Assembly: GCA_037389465.1 (NCBI GenBank)
Contig: JAZARR010000095.1
Span: forward strand, 2,800,001 to 2,864,000
Length of the DNA stretch: 64,000 nt
Direction of reading: 5' to 3'
From: Baylisascaris procyonis
Lineage: Eukaryota; Nematoda; Chromadorea; Rhabditida; Ascarididae
The number at the start of each line of letters is the position of its first letter. The first letter of the stretch is position 1. A model generated the notes under the pieces. That model did no database searches and was not told where the DNA came from. It saw only the letters and a program-made list of their open reading frames with translations. Position numbers and translations under genes: made by a program. This document shows, piece after piece, positions 14,901 through 28,093 of the stretch.

Positions 14901-17900
14901 GATTTAGATGTGAGAGCAGTTGCCAGATTTAGTCAACAGGCATGCAAATGCTGATTACCAATGTATTTTTATTTTTGGAACGATGGGTAATTAATTGTCT
15001 CTGCCGTCCTCCCGTCTTTCTCCCTCTCCTCTCAGTGCCTCCGTCCTTCTCCCTCACTCTGCTCCCTTCTGCTCTTATCATCTCATTAAGCTGAATTATA
15101 GCCATTCATTGACATTCCGAGGTATGTCATTATATGACGGCAGAAAGAGCATTGGTAGGATACTAGACCCACTAGACTTATGTAGAACAACTGTAATGAA
15201 AACTTAAGTGCATTGAGCTCTGAATGTTCGCCAACACTTTCATTTTCAAATGATTTGAATCGTGGGGAATTTCGTTTATTGACTTAGAAGATATTTCATC
15301 GAGATCATTTCGTCATTTTCGGCGTCACATCAATGATAAAAAAACGATTATTATCTAAGGCCAAAACTGAATGGGAGGTTCTTTAAAATATTAGCATAAT
15401 TAAGTTTGTATTATTTAAATTACTGAATACTGATATCATAAATAGGACAATTTGTTTGTTTATTTGTCGATTTCTTTATAACTTAGAGTAGTTCTTTGTC
15501 TTTCGTTGTTTCGTCTATTCTTTTTTCTGTTTTTCGCTTCGTTTTCGATTGCAACATTCGGCTTCAAATTTGGATATGAAATTTCAGGAATAGAGCGGAG
15601 TGGACAGAAGATGCGTCGATCGCATGTCTCTTCATAGCTGTTGTCGATGAATGCACAGACATCACATCGTTGCAATATTTTCGCTTAGGTACCAATCATA
15701 TATTACTTAACGTCGGATCGAAGCCACTGATGAATGTCTCAAATGCGATGGTCATTTCGCCGGAATATGCCAAGTCGTTAGTTTTCCCTTAAAGTTTGTT
15801 TCTATTTTTATCTCTTATCAATCTTTAGCCATATTTTTGTTGAGAGGAATATATTGGTAATTCATTCATAACTTTTGAACTTTGTGGCTATTTTTGGAAA
15901 TTTATAAATCCAGATAGATCCGAGGGAGATCAAAGGTTTTTTAGATCTTGCTGGATCGGCGGTATTCGATTTGGTTGAAACGTTGTGACACTTTTTCCAA
16001 AGATGTTTTCTTAACAAATAACACTAAAAAAACGTTTATTTCTGAATTCTTCAATGCTTTAATAAACGTTTCGAAAATATTCGACGGATTTTTCAATGGT
16101 TGTTGAAGTAATAGGTTAATAAAGTAAGGGAAAAGGATGGATTTGGGTATTATTTGATATTTCTATCTGATGTCAAAATTAGTACTTTAGTTTGAGAAAG
16201 GGAACAAAAAAATGAAGTAGTGGTATATAAAAATAGATATCTTATATTGGAGACAATCATATCTTCAAACGCTATGCACAGTCCTGATCAGTTCGAAAAC
16301 TTGATAGGAAGGAATTGGGGATGAGGGAAAATGGGAGAATTATTTTCGTTGCTTGGGTACGTCCATCGATGTTTTCTCGTTTTTTGTTGTTACTTGAAGC
16401 TGATGATCTGGGCTGTGCGGTAATTGTTTAATCTGTTAAGTCGATTCCGTGAACATTATACAGAAAGAATAGGAAAGGGAGATTAACTTTGTTAGATTGT
16501 TTAGAGGAAGGCAATTGAACACTACTCAATATTTCGCGATCATTTGAACACATGTGGATTGATCTTGTTGGAGAGGTCATCGATTCAATTGAATCAGTTG
16601 TTAAGTTGGCTCAAAAATGGTCACTGATGCTGATTTTCCATACCTCTTACCTCAATGGCTTTCAGGACATATCGCAGTGATTTCGATATTGCGATGTATC
16701 TAGACGTTCCCGAGTACAGTGAAAATGAATGGCAACACTTACCACAGCTTCTTCCATACTTTAGGAAGGTGAGTTTCCGTGGTTTATTGTCTCTTTATCG
16801 CATTTATTCTCCACCTGGACGTTTTTGTTTTCTCGTCCTTTCTCTATTAAAACCTGTAAAAGGGTATTGACTTGTACTCACTAGAAGTATCTACTGTGCG
16901 CGTATAGAGTTGGAAATCTACTTGGTGCAGGTGGAATCTATAAGAGTTTTTTGTGCTTATTAAGGGCGAAAAAAAGGAAAAACCATTCTTTTTTTCCAGT
17001 GTACTGAAAGCATGCAAGTGTTAAAATGTTCGCAGTCGATCGAGGGATTTTAAAATGCATATTAAGCACAAAACATATCGGCCCCTTACAGCTGATGCTG
17101 TTTTTTTCTTCTTTTTTTTTTTAATTGAAGGAGAGGTGGCTGTTCTCATTCCCCATCCTTCTAAGTGAGGTTATAGCCGTTCGAGGCTTTGGTTCATTTC
17201 CGCCTGATGCGTTTCTTTCATTTCCCATTCTAAGTGAGGTGTCGTCGCCATTAATATTCACTTGTCTTAAAAATCAACAGGTTACCAATCGAACTTAAGC
17301 ATAATTTTTCCGCAACGAATAAAGAAAATATTGATTTGATTTGAAGCAACGAATCAATTCCACTTGTATTGTTTTCCTTTTTGTAACATAGAACTTAGTT
17401 TTGTGTACTTATGTTCTGTTCCGATCATTCAATTATATTCTGTCTATTGGAATTGAACATCAAAGGTGATGAAACGTAATTAATACTGCTGATGCGTTTA
17501 TTTAAGTACTTCATATCTTACTCGGGCATACCTCCATCGGAGTCGTTTAATCTCAAGGAGCAATTGGAGTCAATAGCGAAATCGGCATCGGAATCAGGTG
17601 ACGAAGTGCTATTCGAGCTGAACTGTACAACTTCATCGGAGCCTTTGGCGCTGTGTCATGATGCCGAATACAGAGGTCACTCTCGAGCTTTTGTTCTTTT
17701 TTTTTTCTTCGTCTAGAATATATTTTGTTTTGTTTGATAAACTTGACTTCAGAATAGGATTGTAACTGCGCTTTTCCGTTCTCCTTTTTAAAAAAATGTG
17801 CTTTTTCCTTGTGCCATTTAAAATGTCCTTTTTACCTCCCTCCTTGTGAGGTACAGTTCATTTTCTTCTCTTCCCATCAAAATACAGCTTTATCTGCCAC

Positions 17901-20900
17901 TACATATGTTGATTTCAGGTGCATTATTGGATGACTCGATGTTTGTTTTATTGTTCACTGCACAATCGTCGGATTCATCATGGCAGTTCCAACTGAGATT
18001 ACTTGAGGCGTTGATGCATGGTGCTGTGCCGATCATTGTTTCACTTTCCGCACCATTACCGTTGTCTGATCTCGTTGATTGGCGTCTCGCCACCTACCGT
18101 ATCGCTCCTCAACGATTGCCTGAACTCTATTTCGTTTTGAGATCATTCGCTCCATCCGATGTTTTAGAGATGAGACGAAAAGGCCGATTTTTTCTGCAGA
18201 ATTATCTTGCCAACACAAAAGGCTAGTTCATTTATTATTATTTAACTAGTGGGTATCCATCAGAAATAGTAAACTTTAGTCCGAAACTCGAACTCAAACC
18301 TTGGTTATTTTTCATTGTTCACAAATGTTCGAATCATCAAGTTGGAAGGGGAAAAGCCGGATGAATTTTAGCTAGCCGGAAGATCTGTATATGACGAGCA
18401 TTGCATAACGGTAGCCACATCTGTTTGAATAATCTGGACATGAGAATTGTTGTTGCCATGCCTGTATCCTTTCCCTCGTATTTTATAGCTAATCAATTTG
18501 TTGTGATTTTTTTAGTTTCGAATTAGGAGGATATATATTTTTTCTTGTGACGTTTTCAAATTAATTAAGAAAACGGTACTTCTCTTAATATTTTCTGATT
18601 TATAAATTCTGTGAAGTTGATCTCAGAAAATTTACGAACCCAAAAATTTCATAATTAGGCAATAATATTTGAAATCTTTTACTGAGCTTAGCAAAAGATC
18701 CTCAAAAAACGTTTGAATATTGCATTGAAAATATCATATGTATAGGAATGAATTTAAAATAGATGAAAGCGTCAAATTGTGCGATTGAATAAATATATTC
18801 GGAGCGAATTTTATAACGTTGAAAATATTGGAGAATTAAGCCGTTCATTAGTGACAGTTTAATGAAACGCCATCTTTGTAGTTATAAAACTTACAAAGCA
18901 ACAAGCATATTTCTCTGGTGAACAAGAAAATTTGCAGTTGTAGCAGCGACGTTGATAGCAGCGCAAAGACAGCGCATTGGTGTGCCAGGTGCTGAGCATG
19001 TGCCGTCTCCTTCAGTGCCTCTCTTCGGCTTGTCGTTCATATCTCCCCGTCTTGTTCCTGCTGGCCCGCCGCATTTTGAGGAGGAATATCTTGGTTAGTG
19101 CATAGAGATGACTTTTATTCATTCAATTTCTGCGTTTTCTTAGCTTATTTAGAACTTTGAAATGGAAAAGAGAAATGAGAAAGAAAAAATTTGGTCCCTG
19201 AATTGAAATATATTTTCGAATATTCAATAGGGACTTTATTCCGTAGTTCATCGATTAATGTATTTTTCTTGAAAGATGTTTTAAAAAATTTTAAAGCTAT
19301 GATTACTTTGTTCAGGCCCTCCAGAGGCACCACATAACTCGCCTTCGTTTACACACAACTTCACTTCGTTGCAATTGGTGAGCTTTGAACGTATTCTATC
19401 TAAGTTATTTGCTTAAAATCACAACATTTTGCTTATTGCGTGTAAAACCTCCCCCCGTCTCTTTCCCATTCTCTCTTTCCCTCCCCTCCCATCGTTCACA
19501 ACAAGTGGTATCTAGAGAAGGGGTATTTGTTGTGGACGTGGGTATTTGAAAGAAATAAGTTCGTTGTGGTTTTATTCAAATAATTCAGCGTAGAGGTATA
19601 TTTAGCACTCTGTTGCGACAGATAATTTTTATGAATGCGAAACAATGAATATGAATCAAAGATGTATTGATGGTCATTTGTTACCCTTTATTATGCTAAC
19701 ATATTTATTCACTTAATAGTTTTTATTTTTATTTGATCGCATTTTGATGGTGAATCGACTTTATTGGAACACAAATGGATCCTTACAATACTTGAAAGTA
19801 TGGGGATTTAAAGTGCGATATTTCGAGTTTTGAATTATTTAATTTTATTCTGCTTCTTTTCTGCAATACTCTTCGAGTATTATCGTAATCTTGTGATTAT
19901 TAGGTTGTTATATGTGTTGTTGTTGTTCATCATCTGCTGCCGTCTTTGCTGCTGCAATCGGTTAGGTTGCTGTGCTGATCTGATTTATTGATGTGAGGTG
20001 AGTAGGATGGTCGTAAAATTTTATATGAAGATTTTAGTTTTTGAAGCGATATTTAGGGCTTTAGATTGACTTTGTTGCACTTTTCCATATTTAGTCGATT
20101 GTATGCTCGAGGTTAAAAGGTTTTTGCCTAATCAGTGTGTGGCTGCAGTATTCAAGCTATCTGTGGAACGAGTTCGGTGCTTCTTTGGGTGCATCATTGG
20201 AATATCTGACCGTCGAACCGCCATTCCCATCGCAAACCGAATTCGACGATGGTGCGTCTTTCGGTTTCCGTCCTATCAGTCCTGGTTCAGGTATTGAGTT
20301 CTCGGCGGCTATTGGTGGCAATCGACCGCGTGAACAGTTCACAGGTTTTGAAAGCATTTCTTTCTACATAACATAGCTGTTCAAAGAATAGGCACATCGA
20401 TTCTAAATGTATGCAATATGGATCCGCTTCCCGCTTCCCGTTAATGGATCTCTCAGATTTATTGGTGCCAACCGAAGCTTTTTCATGTAATTTTCGGGTA
20501 TTGAATATTGGAGAGACGGCAACTTATTGTCTACCTTGCAATGATATAACTGATTGCGATCAACCCATAGATTTAAGAATATTTAGTTTTGTGAAGTTAA
20601 GGTTATAATATACATTGTTATGGTGAAGTGGTAGTGAATAAATTTCGGCGTTTTTGTTTAAACGATCGGTGAGCACTAATCCCAAAGATTTTATTTGTTT
20701 TACGATCGTGATCGCTGAAATTTTATGAAATTAATTCAGATGGTCATCTATCCTTTCATTTCTGTTTATGAATAAAAAACAGTCGAGCTGCTACGTTAGT
20801 TGTTGCAATCTTTGAGCTCTTTTTAGAGCGGAGCCTTTTGTTGTTTGCTGACCATGATGATTTTCCTTTTTGTAAGGATTCAATTTCTAAAGATTTAAAG

Positions 20901-23577
20901 GTTTTTTTTAAACGGCTTCTATACCCAGAAGAATTTTTCCGAACACTTTGAAGTTTTTAAGCGTTAAACGGTTTTGTGTTTTAGTTTTGCTGCTGACTTA
21001 TCGAAGGGATTCTGTATTGTACGCTTCGTTAGAACGACTTAATAATCTGCCTTATTTGAATAAGGTTTGTTTCTTTGATTTGAAATAAATTATTAGAAGA
21101 TATTTGGGTCAATATTTTATGAAATACCTGATCATAACTGAAATTCTGCGAATACCAGTTAGGATGTTTGACTATGATTTCATCCAGTAGAGGGATCTTT
21201 ATTCTTTTGGAGGATGTTTTCTGGCGAAGAGTTCCCTGATAGCTTGTTTATAGATTATTAACGAAATGAAATGATATCTTATTCCTGTTACCGTTGTGAA
21301 CGATAAGAAAGCTGCTAAACGTTTAGTTTGCATCGACGAAGAAATGATTATTAACGGAATGATCAGTCTTGCAATCAAGTGTGCAAATATTTTGTTTTGT
21401 TATTATGGTTGCATTGCTTTTTCTAATCTTTTTTTTTTTTGTTTACAAATCTGTTTAGTTACTTCATATTCAGTTGTAATATCAGAAATGCAATAGCTCT
21501 TGAACAATTCTTTGATACTATTATATGTGATTTATGAATTATTCATTTGTGATGTAATATTGATATTTTGAGGTAGTAGTGGTGTGGAATAATCCAGACG
21601 AGCCATCCGGTCATGCTTGGCCTCGTTTACATGTGCCAGTTCATTTTGTGAAGGCGAGCAATAATTCCCTCAACAATCGGTTTATACCTTATGATCAGGT
21701 GCATACCTTTTTCGATTTATTACTTATTAGATATAGAGATACAATGAATTTTGTATAGGCAATTATATTAAAAGGTTTTATGCTTAACTACTACAATTAG
21801 AGATAATGCGATAGTGCTTCCTAGTGCGGTGATTGAAACCGCTAATGAGGCGAAAAGGTTGTTATAAGAGGGAAATGCAAAATGATGATAGTTAACTTAA
21901 TTCGCCTCAAATGGAGACAGTAGATTTCAGGTTTTGATTTAATATAAAATAGATACTGTTGGGAGTATAAGTGGAAGATAGATCCACAGTTTTGTGTTTG
22001 GCCCATTTTTATTGTGATGCTAGAGGTTGGGTAAGAGATTATCGTGACTGATCCGTAGTTGAGTCGCTTGACCTTGCTGCAAAAGCATAATGGGGGAGGG
22101 GGGAAATAAATGTTCAAGCTGCTTCTTCAATGCTCTTGCTTAGAGATTATTTTTAGATTATATTTGTTAAAGAGAAATGAATTGTATACTTGTATGTTTG
22201 AAATTATTTATTTGTGTTTCTGCGTTTAGATTGAAACGGAAGCAGTATTGTCTCTCGACGACGACATCGACCTCAAACAGCATGAGATTATATTCGCGTT
22301 CAGGTTCCTTTTGCTTGTTTGTATTTGCTCTAAATTTGTTTGTTTAGTGGTCAAATATGAAGGAGTGACGAAATAATTTGATATGTATTCGAGGTGTCAT
22401 AGAATTATTGAGCCGAGCCAGCCAATTCTTCGTTTTATTGAAGGTGAGTAAAATTGAAAACAAATGTTTCTTGGGGATAAAAAGCAGTCACCCTGCTTAA
22501 ATAATATCGCATATACCGAAATATTATGCTGTCTCATAGACACGTCTGATCCTCACCCACCTCCTCCCTCTTCCTGCACCATTTTGAAATACAGTCATAG
22601 GTAATTCGTTTGAAGTAACAGATTTTGATCTCTTGAGCACCTGTTTAGTTACTTTGGTGAAATTATCTATCGTATGACTCAAATGCGAGTTTTTAGCGTC
22701 TGAAGCGAAAAATGTCTCTTAATTCTGCCCCCTCTCTCCTCGCACTCCTTTGTCGTTATAATTGCCCGTTTTTCTGACTAGGATGGTTTAGCCCACTAGT
22801 GTTTCCATTTATCTTCGTGTAGTAACTCGCATTTCCCATATTTGTATGCAATACAGCGAAATAACACGGAGTTCTTATTTCGTTGTTGCTTGCTGCTTAC
22901 GGAGGATTAAAGGCCATATTCATTAGAATGCAATTTTTTGGTTGATTGATGGCGGAGGAAAGAGGATTTCCTTGATGTAGGTGAGCGGTGAACAGTATGG
23001 TAAAATGCGGATGGAACGATTGGGTATTGCGGTAAGCAATGAATTGTTACAGGGTTTGGCGTGAGCAACGAACCAAAGTGGTCGGTTTCCCTGCACGGCA
23101 CCATGCTCGATATGGCACCGAAATGTTCTACAATAGCAACCACACATGTCAGTACAGCATGATCCTCACTGGTGCTGCATTCATCCATAAGGTATGCACT
23201 GTCTATGCGTTTATGTATTGGTGTTATAATCTTTGAGATTACGGTGCCTTACCAGATACTTAAATGGCTAATACCTTCTCAGTTACGGTACTTCAGTAGC
23301 AGACTAGTTTTTATTTTATAACATATTGCCAATTTTATTCCTTTCTTTGCATCAATTTCTTTCCCCGATGTTCATAAATTATTTATCTTTTGATAGTTTT
23401 AGATGGGATCACCGTTTTCTTACATCTTGTCATGTGTATGAATATCATACTTTCTGTGTTTTAGAAAGTTATATAACATGATAGTTCATTTAGCACAAAC
23501 TTCATTGTTGCTAAGAAAGTTGGTAACGATTACCAGGTTTTGTCTTTCTTAGCTTTTTGCGCATAAGTGTTTCCGTG

Positions 23578-23642
<65 letters not shown>

Positions 23643-25048
23643 TTATTTATTTATTTATATTTATATTTATTTATTTATTTATATTTATATTTATATTTAT
23701 ATTTATATTTATATTTATGTGTTTATATATTTATATATTAATAAGTGTGTTGTATGTGTTTTTACATATACATGTCATTCTTAAGCTGTTCGTTTACTGA
23801 TACGCAGTAATGGTTTTCAGGCTTATATGTACATTTACACGTACCGAATGCCAGAGGTTATTCGCGCCAAAGTAGACGAGTTGATGAACTGCGAAGATCT
23901 CGCGATGAATTTTCTTGTATCGCATATCACGCGGCAACCTCCGGTCAAAACGACCAGCAAGTGGACTTTGAGGTATGCCATTTGCGCCTTCTCTCATTTC
24001 CACAACTCGGTTTTTTGAGTTTCACTTAAAACAGACATTTTCAAACTTTTTTTCGGCTTTGCATGCTTTTTAATGTTCATATCTAGATAGAGAGCACGAT
24101 TATTATTGCTTGCGCAAATCGACGTTAAGGGATATTGAAAGAATAGCCCGTTTGTTAGCCGTTTTACAGCGTTGTGCCAAATTTCAGTGCCTGATTGAAT
24201 CCATTCAGTCAATTTCTTCACCGAACTATTCGGACTCGCTTTATTTTTTTGAATATGGTGCCTGTTTTCTTATACTATTTATTTTCCTGGATCATGCATT
24301 CCATCTTCTTTGAAATCTGAGTGTATTAATTTCGATAGTAGGTTCATTGATGACCGTTTATATGAAGGCATTAAAATTCTACGAATCTCTCAATTTATTT
24401 CCTAACGCACTTTAACATTTTTCTGCCAGTTTTAGGGAATATTCTTAACTATAGTCGGGAAAGAATTATTGTAATGTTTGGTGTTAGTTATATTCTTACG
24501 TCCAGCTGATATGGATTGGAGTAGATTTAATCTATGAGATTACTTGTTTAAGATGCAGAATAACGATTCGTCTGATGTTTTTTTTATATTAATGCTCTTA
24601 GTTTATTGCTTAGCGTTACTTTGTATATGAAGTATATCTTAATTTACGAATATTTAATATAAGGGCATCCCTATATATGGAGAACTTTAATGAACTAGAA
24701 CCCTGACCGATCGTTCTTTTCATAGTTAGAGAGAGAGATATGGAGAGCTAGAAGCCAGGCTTGTGGTTAATCTACGTTGTTTGCAGCGAATACAACCAAT
24801 TCAGGGAAAGAATAATTCTCAAATTGTTTCACTTCTGGCTTATTCGACATGTCTATTTAAGGTGTGCGACGTGTAGTGAGATGCTTTCTCAAGATTCATC
24901 ACATTTTACGGAACGACATGAGTGTATCCGATTCTTTACACGGGTCTATGGATACAATCCATTATTATTCTCGCAATTTCGAGTCGATTCAGTTCTCTTC
25001 AAGACACGCCTTCCACCGAATCACCAAAAGTGCTTCAAGTATGTTTGA
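11924..25048 (+). CDS. rib-2: Exostosin-like 3 glycosyltransferase (heparan sulfate synthesis), 17 exons, complete
   Basis: Exons: 11924-12153, 12661-12833, 13909-14107, 14619-14714, 15588-15776, 16666-16768, 17507-17675, 17919-18221, 18938-19093, 19316-19377, 20149-20344, 20985-21064, 21573-21698, 22230-22303, 23053-23191, 23821-23972, 24862-25048. The phases agree throughout and give 877 residues, in the range of the family (human EXTL3 919). The layout is type II Golgi/ER: a basic cytosolic tail, a hydrophobic anchor at about 36-58, a coiled-coil stalk at about 77-165, an exostosin (GT47) region from the FDFSRC motif near 198-203 to about 500, and a GT64 domain at about 626-877. The GT64 domain keeps the DDD metal/UDP-sugar motif (704-706) and the NCED motif (C789-D791), so the enzyme looks intact. 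Family members transfer GlcNAc to start and extend heparan sulfate chains; C. elegans RIB-2 is the nearest known relative. The C-terminus (VYGYNPLL to KCFKYV) is strongly EXTL3-like. The donor of exon 5 could lie 3 bases earlier. The donor of exon 8 is GC. Confidence 0.93.
18222..18937 (+). other. rib-2: Predicted GC-AG intron in the EXTL3-like gene (intron 8)
   Basis: Exon 8 runs into an in-frame TAG at 18224-18226, so it must end before this. No GT lies within reach in the phase required. A GC at 18222-18223, in the context AAAG|GCTAGT, leaves phase 1. The acceptor TTTGCAG ending at 18937 accepts phase 1 and restores the frame. The joined protein also has the same spacing as human EXTL3 between the conserved Tyr after GRF and the following R-I-x-V/I-P. 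The site is deduced from sequence only. Confidence 0.7.
23580..23737. repeat. (AT)n followed by (TTTA)/(TTTATA)n microsatellite, EXTL3-like intron 15
   Basis: About 58 bases of perfect AT dinucleotide pass into TTTA and then TTTATA units. It lies inside intron 15, about 80 bases before exon 16. The dipeptide open frames read across it are artefacts. Confidence 0.95.
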
Positions 25049-25439
25049 GTTGATGCTAGCTAGGTCTTCGAGAAGCGCTAATTCAATCTCAGCAATCCTC
25101 GATCTCGGCATATGCACACTGCTTTGTTTGCGAATTTACATCACTCAGTACTTTTCTTTGTTTGTTTTTATGTGCTTTTGCTCGCACTCATTTATAGTTG
25201 CAGGAGGTGAGGGATCGCAAGAATAGGGACTTTCGGCTTTCTCTTGATTACTAAGCTCCGTATTCAGAGAGAGGGTGCTGATTTATGAACATTTTTGACG
25301 TGTAATATAGTGGGTACTGTCTTTGATCAAGTTTTCGTATAAAGCTTGTTCACGACTCAACATTTGCTTTATAAGGTACTTTTTATGACCTGCAAGGTGA
25401 ATACTTTCTGGGCAGTTGCTTTTCCCGCCTTGTTGCGTT

Positions 25440-25770
25440 ACATGCGGATGTATGACCGCGTCCGTCTGTCTGTTCAGCAATTTCAAAACTAAAGTTGCCA
25501 AGTTTGATAAGTTTGCGAAGTTTTAAAAATTGCCAAATTTCAAATTTTACGACGCTATGCGGAAACAACTTCAGAAGTTTGACCGTTTTGAAAATTTGTA
25601 CTTATTTCGTGGTCTGTGGGGTTAAGTGTTGCAGTGGCGAGATAGAAAATGAAGGAGTCTTTCATGGAAGGTTTTACGTTTCTTGCTGATTCATCGGATT
25701 AGTTGGTGTGACGAGTGGAGTGCAAAAGCACATATCGTGCCAGTTTCTCTGGCGCGTTTTTTTCTTTTTC
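25440..25770 (+). repeat. Dispersed repeat, copy 1
   Basis: Marker words occur here in the same order and orientation as in the copy at 56700-57070: TCTGTCTGTTCA, then AACTAAAGTTGCC, then about 230-300 bases on GCAAAAGC followed by TCGTGCCA. The last part (ATCGG..TTAGT, GTGCAAAAGC, GTGCCA) also matches a shorter copy at 35960-36035. A hairpin of 7-8 base pairs (CGTGCCAG with CTGGCGCG, one G-T pair) sits at the right end. No open frame or terminal inverted repeat was found, so the class is unknown. Confidence 0.55.
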
Positions 25771-25924
25771 CCTGAGGTATGAGTTAAATACACTTGTGGC
25801 CGAGTGCATTTAATCCACACCCTTTCTATTTGCTCAGTTTTATTTTGAATTTGTTCATCCATGCACTTCGCTATTTATATGTACATGTAGCGCCAAAACT
25901 GCGAAGAGTGTTAAGGAGCGTGAT

Positions 25925-25965
25925 CAGTGGCGTAGCCCAGTTAACAGGGTAGGGCCTCTCGAGGC
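25925..25965 (+). mobile_element. Possible hAT-type transposon terminus, isolated
   Basis: The sequence starting CAGTGGCGTAGCCCAG resembles the ends of many hAT-superfamily DNA transposons, which commonly begin CAGTGGCGTAGC or CAGGGGCGTAGC. I saw no inverted copy nearby and no transposase, so at most this is one end of a short non-autonomous element or a relic. The call rests on one short motif. Confidence 0.25.
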
Positions 25966-27838
25966 AAACGTCCACCTTTTCGGCTTCTCGTGATGCAGTT
26001 AGATAACCCGTTCCCTTTCCTCTTCTCTTTTCTCTATTTACTAGAAGTGATGAAGTTGAAACCTTTAGAAATCTTTAGCTTTTGAGCACAAATGCACAGG
26101 TAGATGCGAAGTAAGAGACATTAGAGAATTAATAAATTGTTTCTCAAGTTAAGGATTAGCATTTCGTTGATCAGAAAATCATAGGCTCGCCGTTGATCTT
26201 AAGTATAGAATTTTTGATCGATATCTGGTTTACAGCGGATCCATTTTAGTGTTACTGTCTTCTAATATTATTCATAGTAGTGCCACTATTTGTTATTAAT
26301 AAGTTTCGAATATCGTATTGTGTTTTTCTGATTTTCACCATTCGAAATACTTTCATTTTTTATATGGTCGCTTAATATTTTCCATCGATGCACTCAATTG
26401 GTTTGCTCCGTTTGCTGCCTCTCAGTGATTATTAATGTTGTCTGCATTATATCGTTTAATATATGCTTTCATTTGAAATTTGTACATGTGAGCAGTGGAA
26501 TTACTAGAACAATAGCTATTTGAAGATACTGGTCGTTTGTATTTTGTAACAAATTTGGATTAGTTAGATACCTTTATATCGTCAAATCATTTTTTTACAT
26601 ATTCGTGGAGATTAGAGAGGAATGTGTTTTACCGATGGCAGCTTATCCTTCTGTACTAGAAATATTGTAATAAAACGATCTTATTACAAGCATTACGAAA
26701 AACGTATTCTCTTTTACGGTCTTTTTTAAGTTTCGTAAAAAGAGACTGGAAAATAATATGTAGATACTATAAATGCTTCGAATATGAATATGTAATCTAG
26801 CTGCAAGTAACCACTAAATTAGTGCTTTTTAAGGGTGATCAAACGCACACGCATTTATTGCATATTTCAGAAGCAGTAAATAATATACGACTATAGAATT
26901 TTACCGAACTAACGATCGTTAATGTAATTTCTTTCTTTGAATATTTTATATCCGTTTCAAATTGATGTTGTCCATCGCAGACGTATAAAAACTCATTTTT
27001 ACCCACATTATTTTTTTAAAAGAAATTTCAAAATCGTTGAATAGGATCAAATTTTCTGGTGGATTTATTTATTCATTGAGGTAATTTTTGAAACTCTTAA
27101 ATATTTTTTTTTTTTGGTTCGGAAGAGAGCTGGATTCCATTGTTTTCCGTTGTTTGAAGATTATCTAGCTGAATTTCTTTGATCTATCAGCCTTCCACTT
27201 CTTGCATCGTTTATCACTCACTAAATTTATAGCCTTTCACTTTGGTTTTTGCTTGATTATTATCAATATTAATTCACGTTGGCTCAACGTTATCATTACG
27301 TTAATAAATCTAATTTTTGCACTTAGGCCATTCAATGGCCCATATATACATTATTACATTATGTTCATATTGTTGTTTTTATAATGGCGCGGAATATTCG
27401 AATTGAATATGAAGCATTGTTTATAATCAAAATTTGTTGATACAGCTTCATTTCTATTGTTGCTCAATTAATCTCTACCATAACTCGAGCATTATCTATT
27501 AATTATTTTTGTTGTTTAAATTTGAAAATTAAAAATTTTTTTTTTTTGGTTTTTTTATGATGTTGGATAAACGATATAAATATTGTTGAGGTAAATCAAA
27601 CGTTTAATTAGGCTCATAAATAAGGCGCTATTCATCGCATATATTTATGCGATAATTGTAAATGACATGTTTTGTGGACTTTTTATAGATACCATTTGTG
27701 GGCGCTTTTTTTTTCTCATTAACTTTTATAGCGATGTTTATTTAGCAGCTTTATGGTAGAAACTGAATGAAACGATCAAAACTGAACTCAACGTTGATAT
27801 GTTGAAGTTTAGTGAGTCAATGCTGATCAATCAATATC

Positions 27839-28093
27839 TTAAATGAAATTGTGAATCATAAGCACATATACAGCACCAAGTAGTATGCCATCATGTATGC
27901 CGAAAGTCTCGTACCTATAGTACTGGGAAAGCCATATGCTAACGAGATGGCTCACAATATCGATATTTTCATTACTAGTAGCACTGGTACTGTTACTGCC
28001 AGTAATGATCAGAGCTTCTGTAAGGGGCAGTATTATCAACGGTACTGATCCGTTTGCATTAGTACCTCCCCACCCTGCTCTGCTCCACCCTCG
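27839..28093 (-). other. Unexplained open reading frame of 84 codons (possible exon)
   Basis: The minus strand is open from 28093 to a TAA at 27839-27841, with fairly balanced codon use and less AT than the flanks, and it follows a GC-richer stretch at 28060-28105. The product would hold a Ser/Asn/Thr-rich segment followed by a hydrophobic end (GAVYVLMIHNF). It has no recognised domain and no convincing matching exon further along the minus strand. It could be a 3' terminal exon, part of an unknown repeat, or chance. Confidence 0.2.

Noticed and set aside
17890..18218. Minus-strand open frames opposite exon 8 of the EXTL3-like gene
   Set aside because: They are shadows of a real exon on the + strand; the + frame carries conserved EXTL3 sequence.
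20157..20357. Minus-strand open frame opposite exon 11 of the EXTL3-like gene
   Set aside because: It is a shadow of the conserved GT64-proximal exon on the + strand.
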